Shown here: one piece after another, positions 1 to 9,170 of the stretch
Layout of the letters: every line of letters begins with the position of its first letter
Numbering within the stretch: position 1 is the stretch's first letter
Source of the DNA: Acinetobacter corruptisaponis
GTDB taxonomy: Bacteria; Pseudomonadota; Gammaproteobacteria; Pseudomonadales; Moraxellaceae
Assembly: GCF_030053775.1 (NCBI RefSeq)
Contig: NZ_CP125670.1
Coordinates: 177,358 to 241,357 of the forward strand
Direction of reading: 5' to 3'
DNA: 64,000 nt
Made by a program: the position numbers and the translations under genes
Notes under the pieces: generated by a model
The model's database searches: none
What the model was told of the DNA's origin: nothing
What the model saw: the letters and a program-made list of their open reading frames with translations, nothing else

Positions 1-654
1 CGGTATATCATCTTTAAGATAAGGCGTAGGATCTGTAACATAGTAGCCACTTAAACCATTTCTGTTTGCGCCGACCGATTGAATGTTTTGAAAAGGATTA
101 GCATCAGCTCCCTTACTGGAATTGCCTAACCATGCGTTACGTGCTCTGGTACTTTCTTTTTGAGGGACAGCATAGTCAAAATGTAAATGAGTACCACGAG
201 ATACACCCGTGTTCCCCATCGTACCAATAAATTGCCCTTTTTTTACTTCTGTTCCGACATTAATTGGTGATCGATTTGCCAAGTGCAAATATTGATAAAC
301 ATCGTTATTGTCTTTTCTTCTTATTCGTATGAAATTACCGCCACCATTTAACCAGTCATTTGCTATAACTGTACCATCAGCAATAGCATAAAGTTTATGG
401 TCGCCATTAGTATTGACAATATCCAGACCTGCATGTGTACGTGCTGATCCATCCGAATTAGTACGCCCCATTCCAAAACGGGTAGTAACAATTAAATTAC
501 CAGATAAGGGCATTTCCCCTATGGCAATATTTGTTGGCTTTCCTGTCTGACCACTTGGCTGATTATATTCAAATTGCATTGAAGCATGGACATCACCATA
601 CATCAGAGCACAGAGAACAACGCAAAGTTGCTTCTTTGAATTAAAAATTGTCAT
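1..654 (-). CDS. M23-family peptidase, secreted (runs off window edge)
   Basis: Reading from the ATG at 654 leftward gives an open frame that is still open at base 1, so the C-terminus lies outside the window. The N-terminus is a signal-peptide-like stretch of about 24 residues (hydrophobic core CVVLCALMYG, small residues before the cut). The M23/LytM zinc motifs are visible: HAGLDI (HxxxD ligands) and GTHLHFDY (HxH). The family cleaves peptide cross-links in murein in the periplasm. Beside a DotA/TraY gene its likely job is to open the cell wall for the transfer channel; that role is inferred from context. It is transcribed divergently from the small gene at 886. Confidence 0.85.
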   Translation of the reverse strand, partial: MTIFNSKKQLCVVLCALMYGDVHASMQFEYNQPSGQTGKPTNIAIGEMPLSGNLIVTTRFGMGRTNSDGSARTHAGLDIVNTNGDHKLYAIADGTVIANDWLNGGGNFIRIRRKDNNDVYQYLHLANRSPINVGTEVKKGQFIGTMGNTGVSRGTHLHFDYAVPQKESTRARNAWLGNSSKGADANPFQNIQSVGANRNGLSGYYVTDPTPYLKDDIP

Positions 655-687
655 TTATGCCTCTTTATCATTCAGTGGTAAACCATC

Positions 688-715
688 TGAATATCTAATT
701 TTGAATATCTAATTC
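688..715. repeat. Two tandem 14-bp repeats upstream of the M23 gene
   Basis: TGAATATCTAATT followed by T or C occurs twice in tandem (688-701 and 702-715), with a weaker relative near 781-797. They lie 34-61 bases upstream of the M23 start codon, in the divergent intergenic region 655-885. They could be a regulator site or a leader element. Confidence 0.5.
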
Positions 716-832
716 TGTGTTCAATTTTCTTCTAAACTGCTGAATTATGCAAGTTTTATAGCATAATGTTTTTATTTTTTAGATATATCTAATTTTTAAA
801 AAACCTTTACAATTCTAAAATTGACTACCATA

Positions 833-861
833 TTGATTTATTTATACTTACCTTATGTATA
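833..861 (+). promoter_or_regulatory. Candidate sigma-70 promoter for the 886 gene
   Basis: TTGATT at 833-838, a 17-base spacer and TGTATA at 856-861 precede an AAGGAG ribosome-binding site at 874-879. The -10 match is moderate. The rest of 655-885 is AT-rich with no other clear feature. Confidence 0.35.
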
Positions 862-885
862 TAAATATTAAAAAAGGAGATGGTC

Positions 886-1278
886 ATGAATAATCTTCCT
901 TACTCTGAGGGCGGTTTGGATGGTGGAATGTTTCATCCATCAGTCCTCGATAGAAAAGAACGTGAGTATCAGCAATACATGGATACTCAAACACCTATTG
1001 CTGCTCAAAAAATACGAAATTTTGTAAATGGGAACAATAACCATAGTTTAGGTCAAGCTCTACCAAATGAAGTTTTATATGATCAAAACTATGTTAATCA
1101 AATCGCAAATGAGTTAGAGCGAGTTAAATTACAGTTATTACTCACTCAACGTGAATTGAATTTAAAGAATAATCAACTCAATGATGCTTATTTGAATATT
1201 TCTAAAGGCAATGCAACAATTAATCGTCTTGATGATTTAATTGATGATTTAAAAGCAAAACTTAGTTCATCCAAATAA
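886..1278 (+). CDS. Small hypothetical protein with C-terminal coiled coil
   Basis: I do not recognise this 130-residue protein. An in-frame ATG at 880 abuts AAGGAG (874-879) with no spacing, while the ATG at 886 has a 6-base spacing, so 886 is the better start. The N-terminal third is Gly/Pro-containing and polar. From about residue 65 the sequence is helix-forming, rich in Leu, Asn, Lys and Glu, with heptad-like spacing suggesting a coiled coil. It is a single-gene unit on the plus strand, closed by the terminator at 1291-1320, and lies between two transfer-associated minus-strand genes. A transfer-accessory role is possible but unsupported. Confidence 0.65.
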   Translation: MNNLPYSEGGLDGGMFHPSVLDRKEREYQQYMDTQTPIAAQKIRNFVNGNNNHSLGQALPNEVLYDQNYVNQIANELERVKLQLLLTQRELNLKNNQLNDAYLNISKGNATINRLDDLIDDLKAKLSSSK

Positions 1279-1290
1279 CATTGTTAAAAA

Positions 1291-1320
1291 AAAAAAGAGT
1301 TTCTTAAGAAACTCTTTTTT
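1291..1320. terminator. Bidirectional rho-independent terminator
   Basis: A 13-bp perfect stem (AAAAAAGAGTTTC / GAAACTCTTTTTT) around TTAA, with A-tract and T-tract flanks. It can terminate both the plus-strand 886 gene and the minus-strand dotA/traY gene, whose stop codon is at 1330. Confidence 0.85.
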
Positions 1321-1329
1321 TTATTTCAA

Positions 1330-4038
1330 TTAATGCCGTGAATCTTGTGATAAGCCTCTATTATCCGTATTCAATGATTGGAAATTTCTTGATTGTGGTA
1401 AGTATGGCGCATTGCCTGTTTTAGATAACTGATTTTGACCCGATACAGGCGAGAACGTCATACTGGAGAAATTTGGTATAGCCATTCTATTCGCATTATT
1501 GAATGAAGATAACTGTGCAGTGCCTAATGTAGCTTGCTGAGAAAGCCCCTGTCTTGCGTTATAAGCACCATAAGCAGCTAACCCACCTGCAATACCCCCT
1601 CTCGCAATACCTTGCCCTACTGCTCTCCCAACATTGTTCTGTTGAGGAGCTGCTCCTACAGAACTAGGATTAGCATTAGGCAAACTAGAAACTGATCCTG
1701 ATGGCTTTGCTGTAGATCCAGATCCACGATTAACTAAAACAGTGCCATCACCACCCTGCGGTCTTTGCCCTTGTCCACCACCGCCACCATTTGGATTAGG
1801 TGAAGCACCCTGTCCACCAGATCCACCACTACCACCATAATATCCTGCTGCTTTAGGTGCTGCACTACCAGCATTATGTGCAAGATTGGTCTCACCAAGA
1901 GAACGAGATAAATTCGTACCCAACCATGAAATAACACTATCAGCCAGTGTAGTCGGCAATGAAAATATCAAAAAGATGATTGGTAAAAGGATCGTGCAAT
2001 ACAAGATCACCCAAGCCATCAAGAAGAAAAATTGTGATAGTGCAGCAATGAATCCATTTGATGTGAATTGAGTTGCACCCATGATTGTGAAGAATACGTT
2101 TGTAGTAAAAGTAATAATAGGATCTGACAGCATAAATGCTAAATAGAATCCCATTAAAGACAACATAGGCCTGAAGAACAAAGCAATAACGGTCAAGTAT
2201 CCTTGCATCTGCGAACCAACAAAGGTTCTATCAGGAATCATGTGCATAATCGACCATAAGATCAAACCAGTCATTGCCTGAAGAATGTGGAGCACCCAAC
2301 CAATAACAGCCATCAAGAAGAATACATACGGTAATGTTGGGATAATAATAGCCATGTAAATTGCTACCAACTTACCCATTACCATGATTTTCCCTAACTT
2401 CTCAGATAAGTAATCAACCAAGCCAATTGCTATCTGAGCAGCTGTACCAATGTTGTCTGAGAATACTGCACCTGTTGCACCACCTACAGTTAATCCAATT
2501 CGCAGGCCAGAAATAGCACCATCCAATTGAGTTAGTACGATATGCAAAACATTACCTGTTGTTTGCATTCGAGTAATAGCATCAACATTATTGGTTGCAC
2601 TAGAACCAACAAACGTATCGATAAAGACTCGCATCGTTTTCATAACTAAAGTTGTATTAGCGTCTTCTACATCAGCTGCAATACGTTTATATGAAACATC
2701 TTCACTTGTAAGATCCTCTGGAATTAAATTTTCCATATCAGACGTAGACAAGTTAGTTACTACTGTAGGGGTTTTCATATAATCATTAATGGCCATATCC
2801 ATTTGACGAACGAGAACGTTATACATAACTTTCTCTTTCTCACTGGATACTCCCTCACGATTCATCCGTTGTAAGTCAGGATTAGTACCACGATATATGA
2901 CTTTAGCTTTAGCATCATAAATATCTTTCTGGAACTCACCCATTTGCCTTTTGGCTAATGCAACCTGAGTCCAACCTTTTTGAGCATAGTAATCAAGTGT
3001 TTTTTGGATATATGAGTTTTGCTGCGAAGTTAAATAATTCGTGATTTCGGAATCCGTTCTTGCTATCTCATCTGTGATTATTTTATCAAGGACAAGTGGA
3101 TCAAATCGTTGTTTAAAGATTGTTGCATAAGACTCAGGACTTTCTGCCAAATCAGGAAAATTATTTACATAAGCTGTGATAGCTGTATTTAATCGACTAA
3201 TACCCTGAAATTTTAAATTCTGAATATTCAGAATCATTCTTGTTTTATAGGTTTTATAATCATCCAAATCAGGATTTTGAGTTAAGTACTTAATATTAGT
3301 CCCTAACGCTGAAGCATTAGTAACAATATAGTCAGAGCTACCACAAATTGCTCCAAAGTATCCTTGATCTAAATATTTATTATTATCAACAAGTTCACCA
3401 TGAAATATATTTTCACCACCAACCGTTTTGATATAACTTCTTGAACCATCAGGATAGACTTTTTCGCCTATTGAAGCATCTGGACTGAAATTAGCATTCA
3501 AAACCCTTGTACATTGGTACTGACGTATTTTTTGTAACGCAAAGGCTCTATATCCATAAGGATCATAGTTATCAATGGAAGCGAAACTTGGTGATGGATT
3601 TTGAATAGCAGTCTGTAGGAATTCTCGATTCGCTTTATTAGTCATTCCATTTGACGCCAGAACAATCATCAATAACAGAATGTTAATAACACTATAGAGA
3701 GAAACAGTAGGTAGTAAGAAAACCACCGCAGTAATAAAGCGAATTACAACCCACCCTTTTTTACTTCCCTGTCCAAACACTTCACCATCTTGAGCAGTGT
3801 GCATCACAGAAGAAAAGATTAGACATAGAAAAAGGAAAGCAGCAGCTACAAGTCCCATGTGCCCTAGCGCACCAAACAACACAGGGGCAAGTTCGCCACT
3901 AGGCGGTGCAGTTGCAGCAGGTGAGTTTCCTGTTACAAACGCTTGAATGAAATCGTGGCCAAAAATTTTGCCTAGTAACGCAACAGCAGCATCATTCTGA
4001 CAGGTACTATCAGATGAAAACGGGCAGTATATACTCAT
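1330..4038 (-). CDS. DotA/TraY-family conjugal transfer membrane protein
   Basis: A 902-residue polytopic inner-membrane protein. Hydrophobic segments lie near residues 62-81 and 102-133. A large soluble, probably periplasmic region spans about 135-545, and several more membrane segments lie between about 550 and 720. The last ~175 residues are a Gly/Ser/Pro/Asn-rich tail. This layout matches DotA of the Legionella Dot/Icm system and TraY of IncI plasmids, which are needed for assembly or gating of the type IVB transfer channel. I recognise the family from overall layout and N-terminal sequence; the low-complexity tail is a local elaboration. It lies downstream of a divergent promoter region (4039-4396). 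Confidence 0.8.
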   Translation of the reverse strand: MSIYCPFSSDSTCQNDAAVALLGKIFGHDFIQAFVTGNSPAATAPPSGELAPVLFGALGHMGLVAAAFLFLCLIFSSVMHTAQDGEVFGQGSKKGWVVIRFITAVVFLLPTVSLYSVINILLLMIVLASNGMTNKANREFLQTAIQNPSPSFASIDNYDPYGYRAFALQKIRQYQCTRVLNANFSPDASIGEKVYPDGSRSYIKTVGGENIFHGELVDNNKYLDQGYFGAICGSSDYIVTNASALGTNIKYLTQNPDLDDYKTYKTRMILNIQNLKFQGISRLNTAITAYVNNFPDLAESPESYATIFKQRFDPLVLDKIITDEIARTDSEITNYLTSQQNSYIQKTLDYYAQKGWTQVALAKRQMGEFQKDIYDAKAKVIYRGTNPDLQRMNREGVSSEKEKVMYNVLVRQMDMAINDYMKTPTVVTNLSTSDMENLIPEDLTSEDVSYKRIAADVEDANTTLVMKTMRVFIDTFVGSSATNNVDAITRMQTTGNVLHIVLTQLDGAISGLRIGLTVGGATGAVFSDNIGTAAQIAIGLVDYLSEKLGKIMVMGKLVAIYMAIIIPTLPYVFFLMAVIGWVLHILQAMTGLILWSIMHMIPDRTFVGSQMQGYLTVIALFFRPMLSLMGFYLAFMLSDPIITFTTNVFFTIMGATQFTSNGFIAALSQFFFLMAWVILYCTILLPIIFLIFSLPTTLADSVISWLGTNLSRSLGETNLAHNAGSAAPKAAGYYGGSGGSGGQGASPNPNGGGGGQGQRPQGGDGTVLVNRGSGSTAKPSGSVSSLPNANPSSVGAAPQQNNVGRAVGQGIARGGIAGGLAAYGAYNARQGLSQQATLGTAQLSSFNNANRMAIPNFSSMTFSPVSGQNQLSKTGNAPYLPQSRNFQSLNTDNRGLSQDSRH

Positions 4039-4270
4039 TAATGTTATCCTTTTTTATCCTAGCAAATCAAATTGTCTAGGCTTACAAGTAGCTCTACTAT
4101 CTTGTTAATTGGAGTAAAGAATACGCATAAAAACGGACTTTCTTTACTATAGGCAATATTAATTTAAATTTTAGTAATACACAATTTTTAAAAATTTTCG
4201 AGCAAAGATTTTTTTGTTGAGATTCTAATCATTTTTTAAAGCACTTTGAAAAATAAAGTATTACAATCAA

Positions 4271-4299
4271 TTGATACGAGTTGTATAGTAGTGTTTAAT
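4271..4299 (+). promoter_or_regulatory. Candidate promoter for the 4397 gene
   Basis: TTGATA (4271-4276), a 17-base spacer and TTTAAT (4294-4299). It lies in the 358-bp region between the dotA/traY-like gene and the divergent 4397 gene. A perfect dyad at 4302-4321 covers the expected start of transcription. Confidence 0.5.
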
Positions 4300-4301
4300 G
4301 T

Positions 4302-4321
4302 AAAACTTAATGTTAAGTTTT
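4302..4321. promoter_or_regulatory. Dyad operator candidate at the predicted start of transcription
   Basis: AAAACTTAA, TG, TTAAGTTTT: a perfect 9-bp inverted repeat starting 3 bases after the predicted -10 box. Its position fits a repressor site. The repressor is not identified. Confidence 0.45.
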
Positions 4322-4396
4322 AGCGTCTATTAATTTAAAAATTTATGTTTACAACTAATGAGTTAGGAAGAATCAATATCTTTAGAGGTTACGGGT

Positions 4397-4969
4397 ATGT
4401 ATTGTAGTACCAAATCATATACAAACTTACTTGCATCGATTGTTGATATGCAACAATCTGCACCTTTAAATACAATGCACGCTAATCAGATCCTAAGTTA
4501 TGCAATGCAGGCAGGAAATGATAACAAGCTGAATAAAGTTTTAGAACACAGGATACAGCATGGTCTCAAGGATGTTGACAATAGCTCTGTTGCCTTAAAG
4601 CATCAAATCATCAATGATAAAGTTTTGGTCAACCTGAAACGAGAACGTACAGCTCTGAATGAAGCAAACAATCTCGTTTTTGAGACTGCCCTCGCCTTTA
4701 TGAAAGATCCTTCACTTGAAAAAGTTAATGATGAATCTCTGACTAAAACTTTACAATGTATCAAGAATCTTAACTGCGAACGCTCAGCAAAAATTGATTT
4801 CGTGAGATCAACAAAAGAGAACGTACTGGCATTCGTACCAGAAAGCCAAAAATTCTCAGTTGAGAAGCAAATTGTTTCTAAACATAGAGAAATTGAAAGA
4901 GATAGCACAACTACCCAAAAAGTTGTATTAAAATCTACTATTGAAAACAGCTTTAATCCGCAACGATAA
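4397..4969 (+). CDS. Hypothetical protein, mostly helical
   Basis: A 190-residue protein I do not recognise. GAGG at 4385-4388 gives good spacing to the ATG at 4397. There is no signal peptide or membrane segment. The sequence is polar and predicted helical, with many Lys/Glu and evenly spaced Leu/Val. It is followed after a short gap by the 5007 gene on the same strand, and the pair probably share the promoter at 4271-4299. Their position beside transfer genes, with opposite orientation, suggests an accessory or regulatory unit, but nothing in the sequence fixes a function. Confidence 0.65.
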   Translation: MYCSTKSYTNLLASIVDMQQSAPLNTMHANQILSYAMQAGNDNKLNKVLEHRIQHGLKDVDNSSVALKHQIINDKVLVNLKRERTALNEANNLVFETALAFMKDPSLEKVNDESLTKTLQCIKNLNCERSAKIDFVRSTKENVLAFVPESQKFSVEKQIVSKHREIERDSTTTQKVVLKSTIENSFNPQR

Positions 4970-5006
4970 ACTTAAGATATGACCGTAGATCGGCATGGAG
5001 GTTACA

Positions 5007-5483
5007 ATGGATACAACAGATATTAAATGCAGTAAAGTTATTCCCTTTACTGGACTACTCTCACCAAGTCCGCTTTTAAATAATTTGCACAAGACGGCTA
5101 AACTTGAAATTCCAGAAGTTAATGACCACCGAAAATCTTTAGGAAACATCTTTAACCGATTAGGAATCAATAATATCCAATCGCTCATTTTAGACAATCC
5201 AAAGTTAAACTCAGTTGTTTTAAGTGAAGTAGCGAATAACTTCTTCACCAGTAGCTACTATAGAAAAGCAGATGAATTGGTAAGAACAATGTCTATGCCA
5301 AATTACCAATTTGAAAATGACTCAAATGAAATAACAAAATCCGCAACTCCCGTAATCAACCCAATGCAAAAAGAGATTATTGAGCAAATTAAGGCCAAAG
5401 AACAACTTTCGCAGCAACGCTCGAATGAAGTAACAAAAGAAAATTCCAACAATCAAGAACAAGGTTTTGGATCATTCTTCTAA
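5007..5483 (+). CDS. Hypothetical protein
   Basis: A 158-residue protein with no recognised domain. An upstream in-frame ATG at 4995 overlaps the GGAGG at 4997-5001; the ATG at 5007 has a 5-base spacing from it and is preferred. The C-terminal 50 residues are Gln/Asn/Glu-rich and probably disordered. Its stop codon overlaps the stop of the convergent 512-residue gene (5480-7018). It is the second gene of a two-gene unit with 4397-4969. Confidence 0.65.
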   Translation: MDTTDIKCSKVIPFTGLLSPSPLLNNLHKTAKLEIPEVNDHRKSLGNIFNRLGINNIQSLILDNPKLNSVVLSEVANNFFTSSYYRKADELVRTMSMPNYQFENDSNEITKSATPVINPMQKEIIEQIKAKEQLSQQRSNEVTKENSNNQEQGFGSFF

Positions 5484-7018
5484 TTTTTAATCAAATATAT
5501 TTGACGGGGAGAGTTCTCCGTCAAATAATAAAAAAAACTTAAATCAAGTTTTGAAATTCTTTCAAGCTCGTTTTTATATTTTTGTTCAATCATCAATTTA
5601 TCAAAATCAATAAAGAAACCAATATTTACTTCAACAATAAACTCTGAATAAAATCTCAAATAATAATAAACTATTTGGAATGTTGAAAAGTTTTGGAATG
5701 CTTCTGGACTTACCGAATATGCACTTTCATACTTATTTTTCAAAAATATAATTACAGATTTTATTTTTGTATTAATTAAAGAAATTAATTCTTTTGAGTA
5801 GGCAACCGAATTATTGATAAGTGTCAGATAATTATCACTCAAAAATTTATATACATAATTTTTTGAAAAAATATAAGCCATAGAAAATAAGAGTTCATAC
5901 TTTAAATAATTAAGCTGCACAGCCTCGATTTTACTTTTTTGCTTTAATAAGTTGGCATCGATATATTCCAAAAAGTTAATGTAAAATCCTTGCAAGGGTA
6001 AAGTTTTCTCAATTTTAAAAAATTGTTCTGCATAGTGAATACAGGTTTCTCTAAACAATTTTTTAAAATCATCAAAACTAAAATCACATAGATTCTGATT
6101 GATGAGAATAGTGGTATCAAGTTGAATCTCAGTGTTTACTGGTTCATGAATAGTTTGTTCCTGATCCTGTTTTAGAGATATGCCCTCTCCTGATAATTTG
6201 ACTGTATTGACTCTACCATTTGACTCAATCCAGTTTGTTATTTCAAACGCTAGTTCAGAGAATTCAGCTTCAGTTAATTCTCCAACATCGTCAACCAGAT
6301 TAACTTCAACCTTATTAATCTGTTTAGTATTAGTAAAACCTAGTTCACAGATCAAATTATCAAAACAAATTAAAAAATTAGAGAAATTTGCTATTGCAGA
6401 TTCAAGTATGTTTGAAATATGGAATTTTGTATTTAAAAGATCGGTTTTAAAACAATTTGAATAGTTACCACTAGAAGATAGGATAAGAATGAAAAATAAG
6501 TTCCTAAAAAAAGGATGATCAAATTCTTCACTGGAATAGTTCTTCCAAATGTCCTTTAGATTTGAAACAATTTCATCACAAGATGTAAAAAAAGGATCTG
6601 TAGTCTCTGGATCTATCAGGCAATTTTCCAATACAAAACCAAAGTCACCCAACTGAAATTGAGAGTTGTTTTTATACCAAAATGGTAAAACGATTTCAGG
6701 ATTTTTATTATCAATTTTGCATAAATATGTGCCGTATTTAGAACATTGTTCATGTAGATAAAGACATAATATTACGTGGTGAATTCCCCAAATCCTAGTA
6801 TAGTCTTGATTAAAGAATGAATATTTAAAAAATATTGAAGCATAACCATTCTGTAAAATATGCTGAAACTTATTAAGGATATATTTACTATCTAAACCAC
6901 TATTTAAATCTAAATGCTTAATCTCATTGTCTTTATTGCAATAAAGATTTAAGTAACCTACAAATTCATTATCATTTTCAGTCAGCAGTAAATCTTCAAA
7001 GCAATAATATTTTATCAT
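5480..7018 (-). CDS. Hypothetical protein, 512 residues
   Basis: No domain recognised. The protein is AT-coded, rich in Phe, Tyr, Asn, Ile and Leu, with no signal peptide and no convincing membrane segment. Its ATG overlaps the stop of the upstream gene (7015-7530) in an ATGA arrangement, showing translational coupling. It is the last gene of a run that starts at 12938, so it is probably made together with its four upstream neighbours. The C-terminal codons include the hairpin at 5499-5526. Confidence 0.6.
   Translation of the reverse strand: MIKYYCFEDLLLTENDNEFVGYLNLYCNKDNEIKHLDLNSGLDSKYILNKFQHILQNGYASIFFKYSFFNQDYTRIWGIHHVILCLYLHEQCSKYGTYLCKIDNKNPEIVLPFWYKNNSQFQLGDFGFVLENCLIDPETTDPFFTSCDEIVSNLKDIWKNYSSEEFDHPFFRNLFFILILSSSGNYSNCFKTDLLNTKFHISNILESAIANFSNFLICFDNLICELGFTNTKQINKVEVNLVDDVGELTEAEFSELAFEITNWIESNGRVNTVKLSGEGISLKQDQEQTIHEPVNTEIQLDTTILINQNLCDFSFDDFKKLFRETCIHYAEQFFKIEKTLPLQGFYINFLEYIDANLLKQKSKIEAVQLNYLKYELLFSMAYIFSKNYVYKFLSDNYLTLINNSVAYSKELISLINTKIKSVIIFLKNKYESAYSVSPEAFQNFSTFQIVYYYLRFYSEFIVEVNIGFFIDFDKLMIEQKYKNELERISKLDLSFFYYLTENSPRQIYLIKN
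5499..5526. terminator. Hairpin at the convergent gene ends
   Basis: ATTTGACGG (5499-5507) pairs with CCGTCAAAT (5518-5526) across a 10-base loop. It sits just past the stop of the plus-strand gene and inside the last codons of the minus-strand gene. The T-tract is weak on both strands, so termination is plausible rather than certain. Confidence 0.5.
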
Positions 7019-7518
7019 TTATATTCCATGTCAGTAGTAGGTCTTTTAAAAATATATTCTGACAATGAGAAGTGCATATCTGAAATAAAAACTTCTTCTT
7101 CAATTGCTTTCGTTACAGCTTCTTTTAAGTTTTTCTCAATAGCATTTTTATTTTCGCCTTGTTCCAAAGAATTATTTTGTACAATTGAATGGTACATAGC
7201 TTTAATTATAAATAAGCTATCTGAAGAATATTTTATTACCTTTTCATCAGTGGAGCATTCAATAAACTTTTTTGTATGAAAAAAAGTGATTGGAAATTTT
7301 TCGATAATTTCTTTCAGTGAACCTATGCGTGAAATCAACAGTTTTGAGTTAATGAGTATACGGCTCAATTCGGTATCTACCATTGAAAGATAGATACAAG
7401 TTTTATCGAATGAAACTTGACCAATTAGCTCTGTAGAATTTATTCCACGTACAAGCACGAAATCCTCAGCTTTTATCAAAGATTCAATTGCAGAATCACT
7501 TTGAATGGCTTCAAACAT
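7015..7518 (-). CDS. Hypothetical protein in coupled operon
   Basis: A protein of about 167 residues with no recognised family. The ATG at 7530 is possible, but GGAG lies 6 bases upstream of the in-frame ATG at 7518, which is the better start. It overlaps the stop of the upstream gene (7511) by a few bases and its own stop overlaps the next start (7018), so it is translationally coupled on both sides. It is acidic and soluble-looking. Confidence 0.55.
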   Translation of the reverse strand: MFEAIQSDSAIESLIKAEDFVLVRGINSTELIGQVSFDKTCIYLSMVDTELSRILINSKLLISRIGSLKEIIEKFPITFFHTKKFIECSTDEKVIKYSSDSLFIIKAMYHSIVQNNSLEQGENKNAIEKNLKEAVTKAIEEEVFISDMHFSLSEYIFKRPTTDMEYK

Positions 7519-8041
7519 TGTCAGCTCCATTTGCTAATAATTGCAGTTTAAATTTTCCTGAATCCAAAAAGTCACATAACTTAGAGAATGGTAAATTTTT
7601 CTCTATAAGTAATTGTATAACTTTTAGGATATGAATAAATCCATATTCAATAAATTGCCCTTTTACTTCAAACTCTATACTAAACTTGAAGTCTCCAACT
7701 GGACTCAATAATTTAGAAAAAAGAGTATTTTCCAATAAAAGTATCTTTGAAATTGGCATCAACTTCACTTCTTCAGTGATTGCATCCAAGTAGTCTACTT
7801 GAAGTGTTTCTTTGCGAAAATACAATTTTATCTTTGATTTTCCAGTGATCTCAATTTCTTCATCAACTTCACTTAGTAGACAAATCTTACGGTTTTCAAA
7901 AAAACCATAGTAGTCTAAATGTACTGGCCTACCTGAACTTTTATTTACAGCCTTAAATAAAGAATACTCATCTGGAGACAGACCTTGACTATAATTTTTT
8001 GCAATCAGGTCAATAATTTTTATTGACTGTTTGTTTACCAT
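7511..8041 (-). CDS. Hypothetical protein in coupled operon
   Basis: A 176-residue protein without recognised motifs and rich in beta-prone hydrophobic stretches. It overlaps the upstream gene by 7 bases (8035-8041) and the downstream gene by about 8, so it is part of the coupled run 8718 to 5480. No clear Shine-Dalgarno sequence precedes its ATG, consistent with re-initiation after the upstream stop. Confidence 0.55.
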   Translation of the reverse strand: MVNKQSIKIIDLIAKNYSQGLSPDEYSLFKAVNKSSGRPVHLDYYGFFENRKICLLSEVDEEIEITGKSKIKLYFRKETLQVDYLDAITEEVKLMPISKILLLENTLFSKLLSPVGDFKFSIEFEVKGQFIEYGFIHILKVIQLLIEKNLPFSKLCDFLDSGKFKLQLLANGADNV

Positions 8042-8718
8042 CTAAGTGCCATAAACGGAGCATTAATTAAATGTGCTTTTGTTTCCAGATCAAGAATGTG
8101 GTCTTGAGGATTATTAGCCGAAAGGTGATCTCTTAGAACATTCCTAATAGTCAGATTTATACTTTGATCTGCTTCATAATAAGACTTTGAAAAAAGAATG
8201 CCGAAATGGAGAACGTCTTTCAATGAGTACGCTTCAAACAGCGACTCAGGGAAAAGTGCAATAGTTAGTGAACCTATGAGCGTTTCAAATTTAGACGGCT
8301 CACCCTGCTCCCCCACTTTCATAAACTCATTTATAGACACTGTTTTTGTTGAAAAAGATTCAGTTCCATCACCAATCTTAAATATCTCTGAATTACTCTC
8401 CGTCATCAAAGACATGTAAACTTGATTTTCGATGAAATCAAACCCACAAACGATTTCATACCAGTCATCTCGATCTACATGGATAAATGAAGTGATGATG
8501 ACTTTATTGTCTACTTCTTCTATCGAATAACCTCTTTTTGATTTCTCTTTAGAAACATACCCCTGCCCATCAGATTTTGGATATGAGTCCAACAATTCCG
8601 TTATGAAATCTTGAGTTTTTTCTTTGGGCAAATTTGCTACCTGACGAACCTTTAAACCAAAAAGTTCAGAGCCAATGTCATAAGTATTTCGTATTGTTGT
8701 ATTCATGGCCAGACTCAT
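8035..8718 (-). CDS. Hypothetical protein in coupled operon
   Basis: A protein of up to 227 residues with no recognised domain. A second in-frame ATG at 8706 is also possible; neither start has a strong ribosome-binding site. The protein is acidic and mixed alpha/beta by composition. It heads the overlapping subset 8718-5480; a 43-base gap separates it from the upstream gene. Confidence 0.55.
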   Translation of the reverse strand: MSLAMNTTIRNTYDIGSELFGLKVRQVANLPKEKTQDFITELLDSYPKSDGQGYVSKEKSKRGYSIEEVDNKVIITSFIHVDRDDWYEIVCGFDFIENQVYMSLMTESNSEIFKIGDGTESFSTKTVSINEFMKVGEQGEPSKFETLIGSLTIALFPESLFEAYSLKDVLHFGILFSKSYYEADQSINLTIRNVLRDHLSANNPQDHILDLETKAHLINAPFMALRW

Positions 8719-8761
8719 TGCTACGGAGATACATTAAGAGTATTTTAAAAATTTTAAAGTG

Positions 8762-9169
8762 TCAATTTTTAAAAATTTGTTCTTTGGGAAAATGTATATA
8801 AATGAGTTCAAGTTTGTCAAAATATCGCTCAACTAACATCTTTAGCCAAAAATAGAAAAATGGGGCTATCATACTAAATGATATGGATTTTAGTGCAGTA
8901 GTCGGTGTTACTTTAATCGGCTTAAATAATGACAAATCTTTATTTTCTTCATATTCAAAAAGTATCTCTGAATCATGATCTTTGTTACGGCTGTAGTAAT
9001 ACATAAACTCCGATTCTGTAAGAAAACAAACTACAGGATATAGATAAGTTGCACAGCTCTCTGGATCTACATAACCATCCATATATTTATATTTCAATTT
9101 TTCACTTTGCATTCGACAATAGCTGAGTAAAACTGTCTTCAATTGAAAATTTGTATTATTTAGTTCCAT
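8762..9169 (-). CDS. Hypothetical protein
   Basis: A 135-residue protein with no recognised domain, rich in aromatic residues (Tyr and Phe clusters). It starts one base after the stop of the LPD1-type gene; GAGAG inside the end of that gene serves as its ribosome-binding site. It is co-transcribed with the large gene upstream. Confidence 0.55.
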   Translation of the reverse strand: MELNNTNFQLKTVLLSYCRMQSEKLKYKYMDGYVDPESCATYLYPVVCFLTESEFMYYYSRNKDHDSEILFEYEENKDLSLFKPIKVTPTTALKSISFSMIAPFFYFWLKMLVERYFDKLELIYIHFPKEQIFKN

Positions 9170-9170
9170 A

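Noticed and set aside
4603..5248. Minus-strand open frames opposite the 4397 and 5007 genes
   Set aside because: They lack ribosome-binding sites and show Ser/Phe/Leu-rich composition typical of shadow frames; the plus-strand frames have good starts and terminators.
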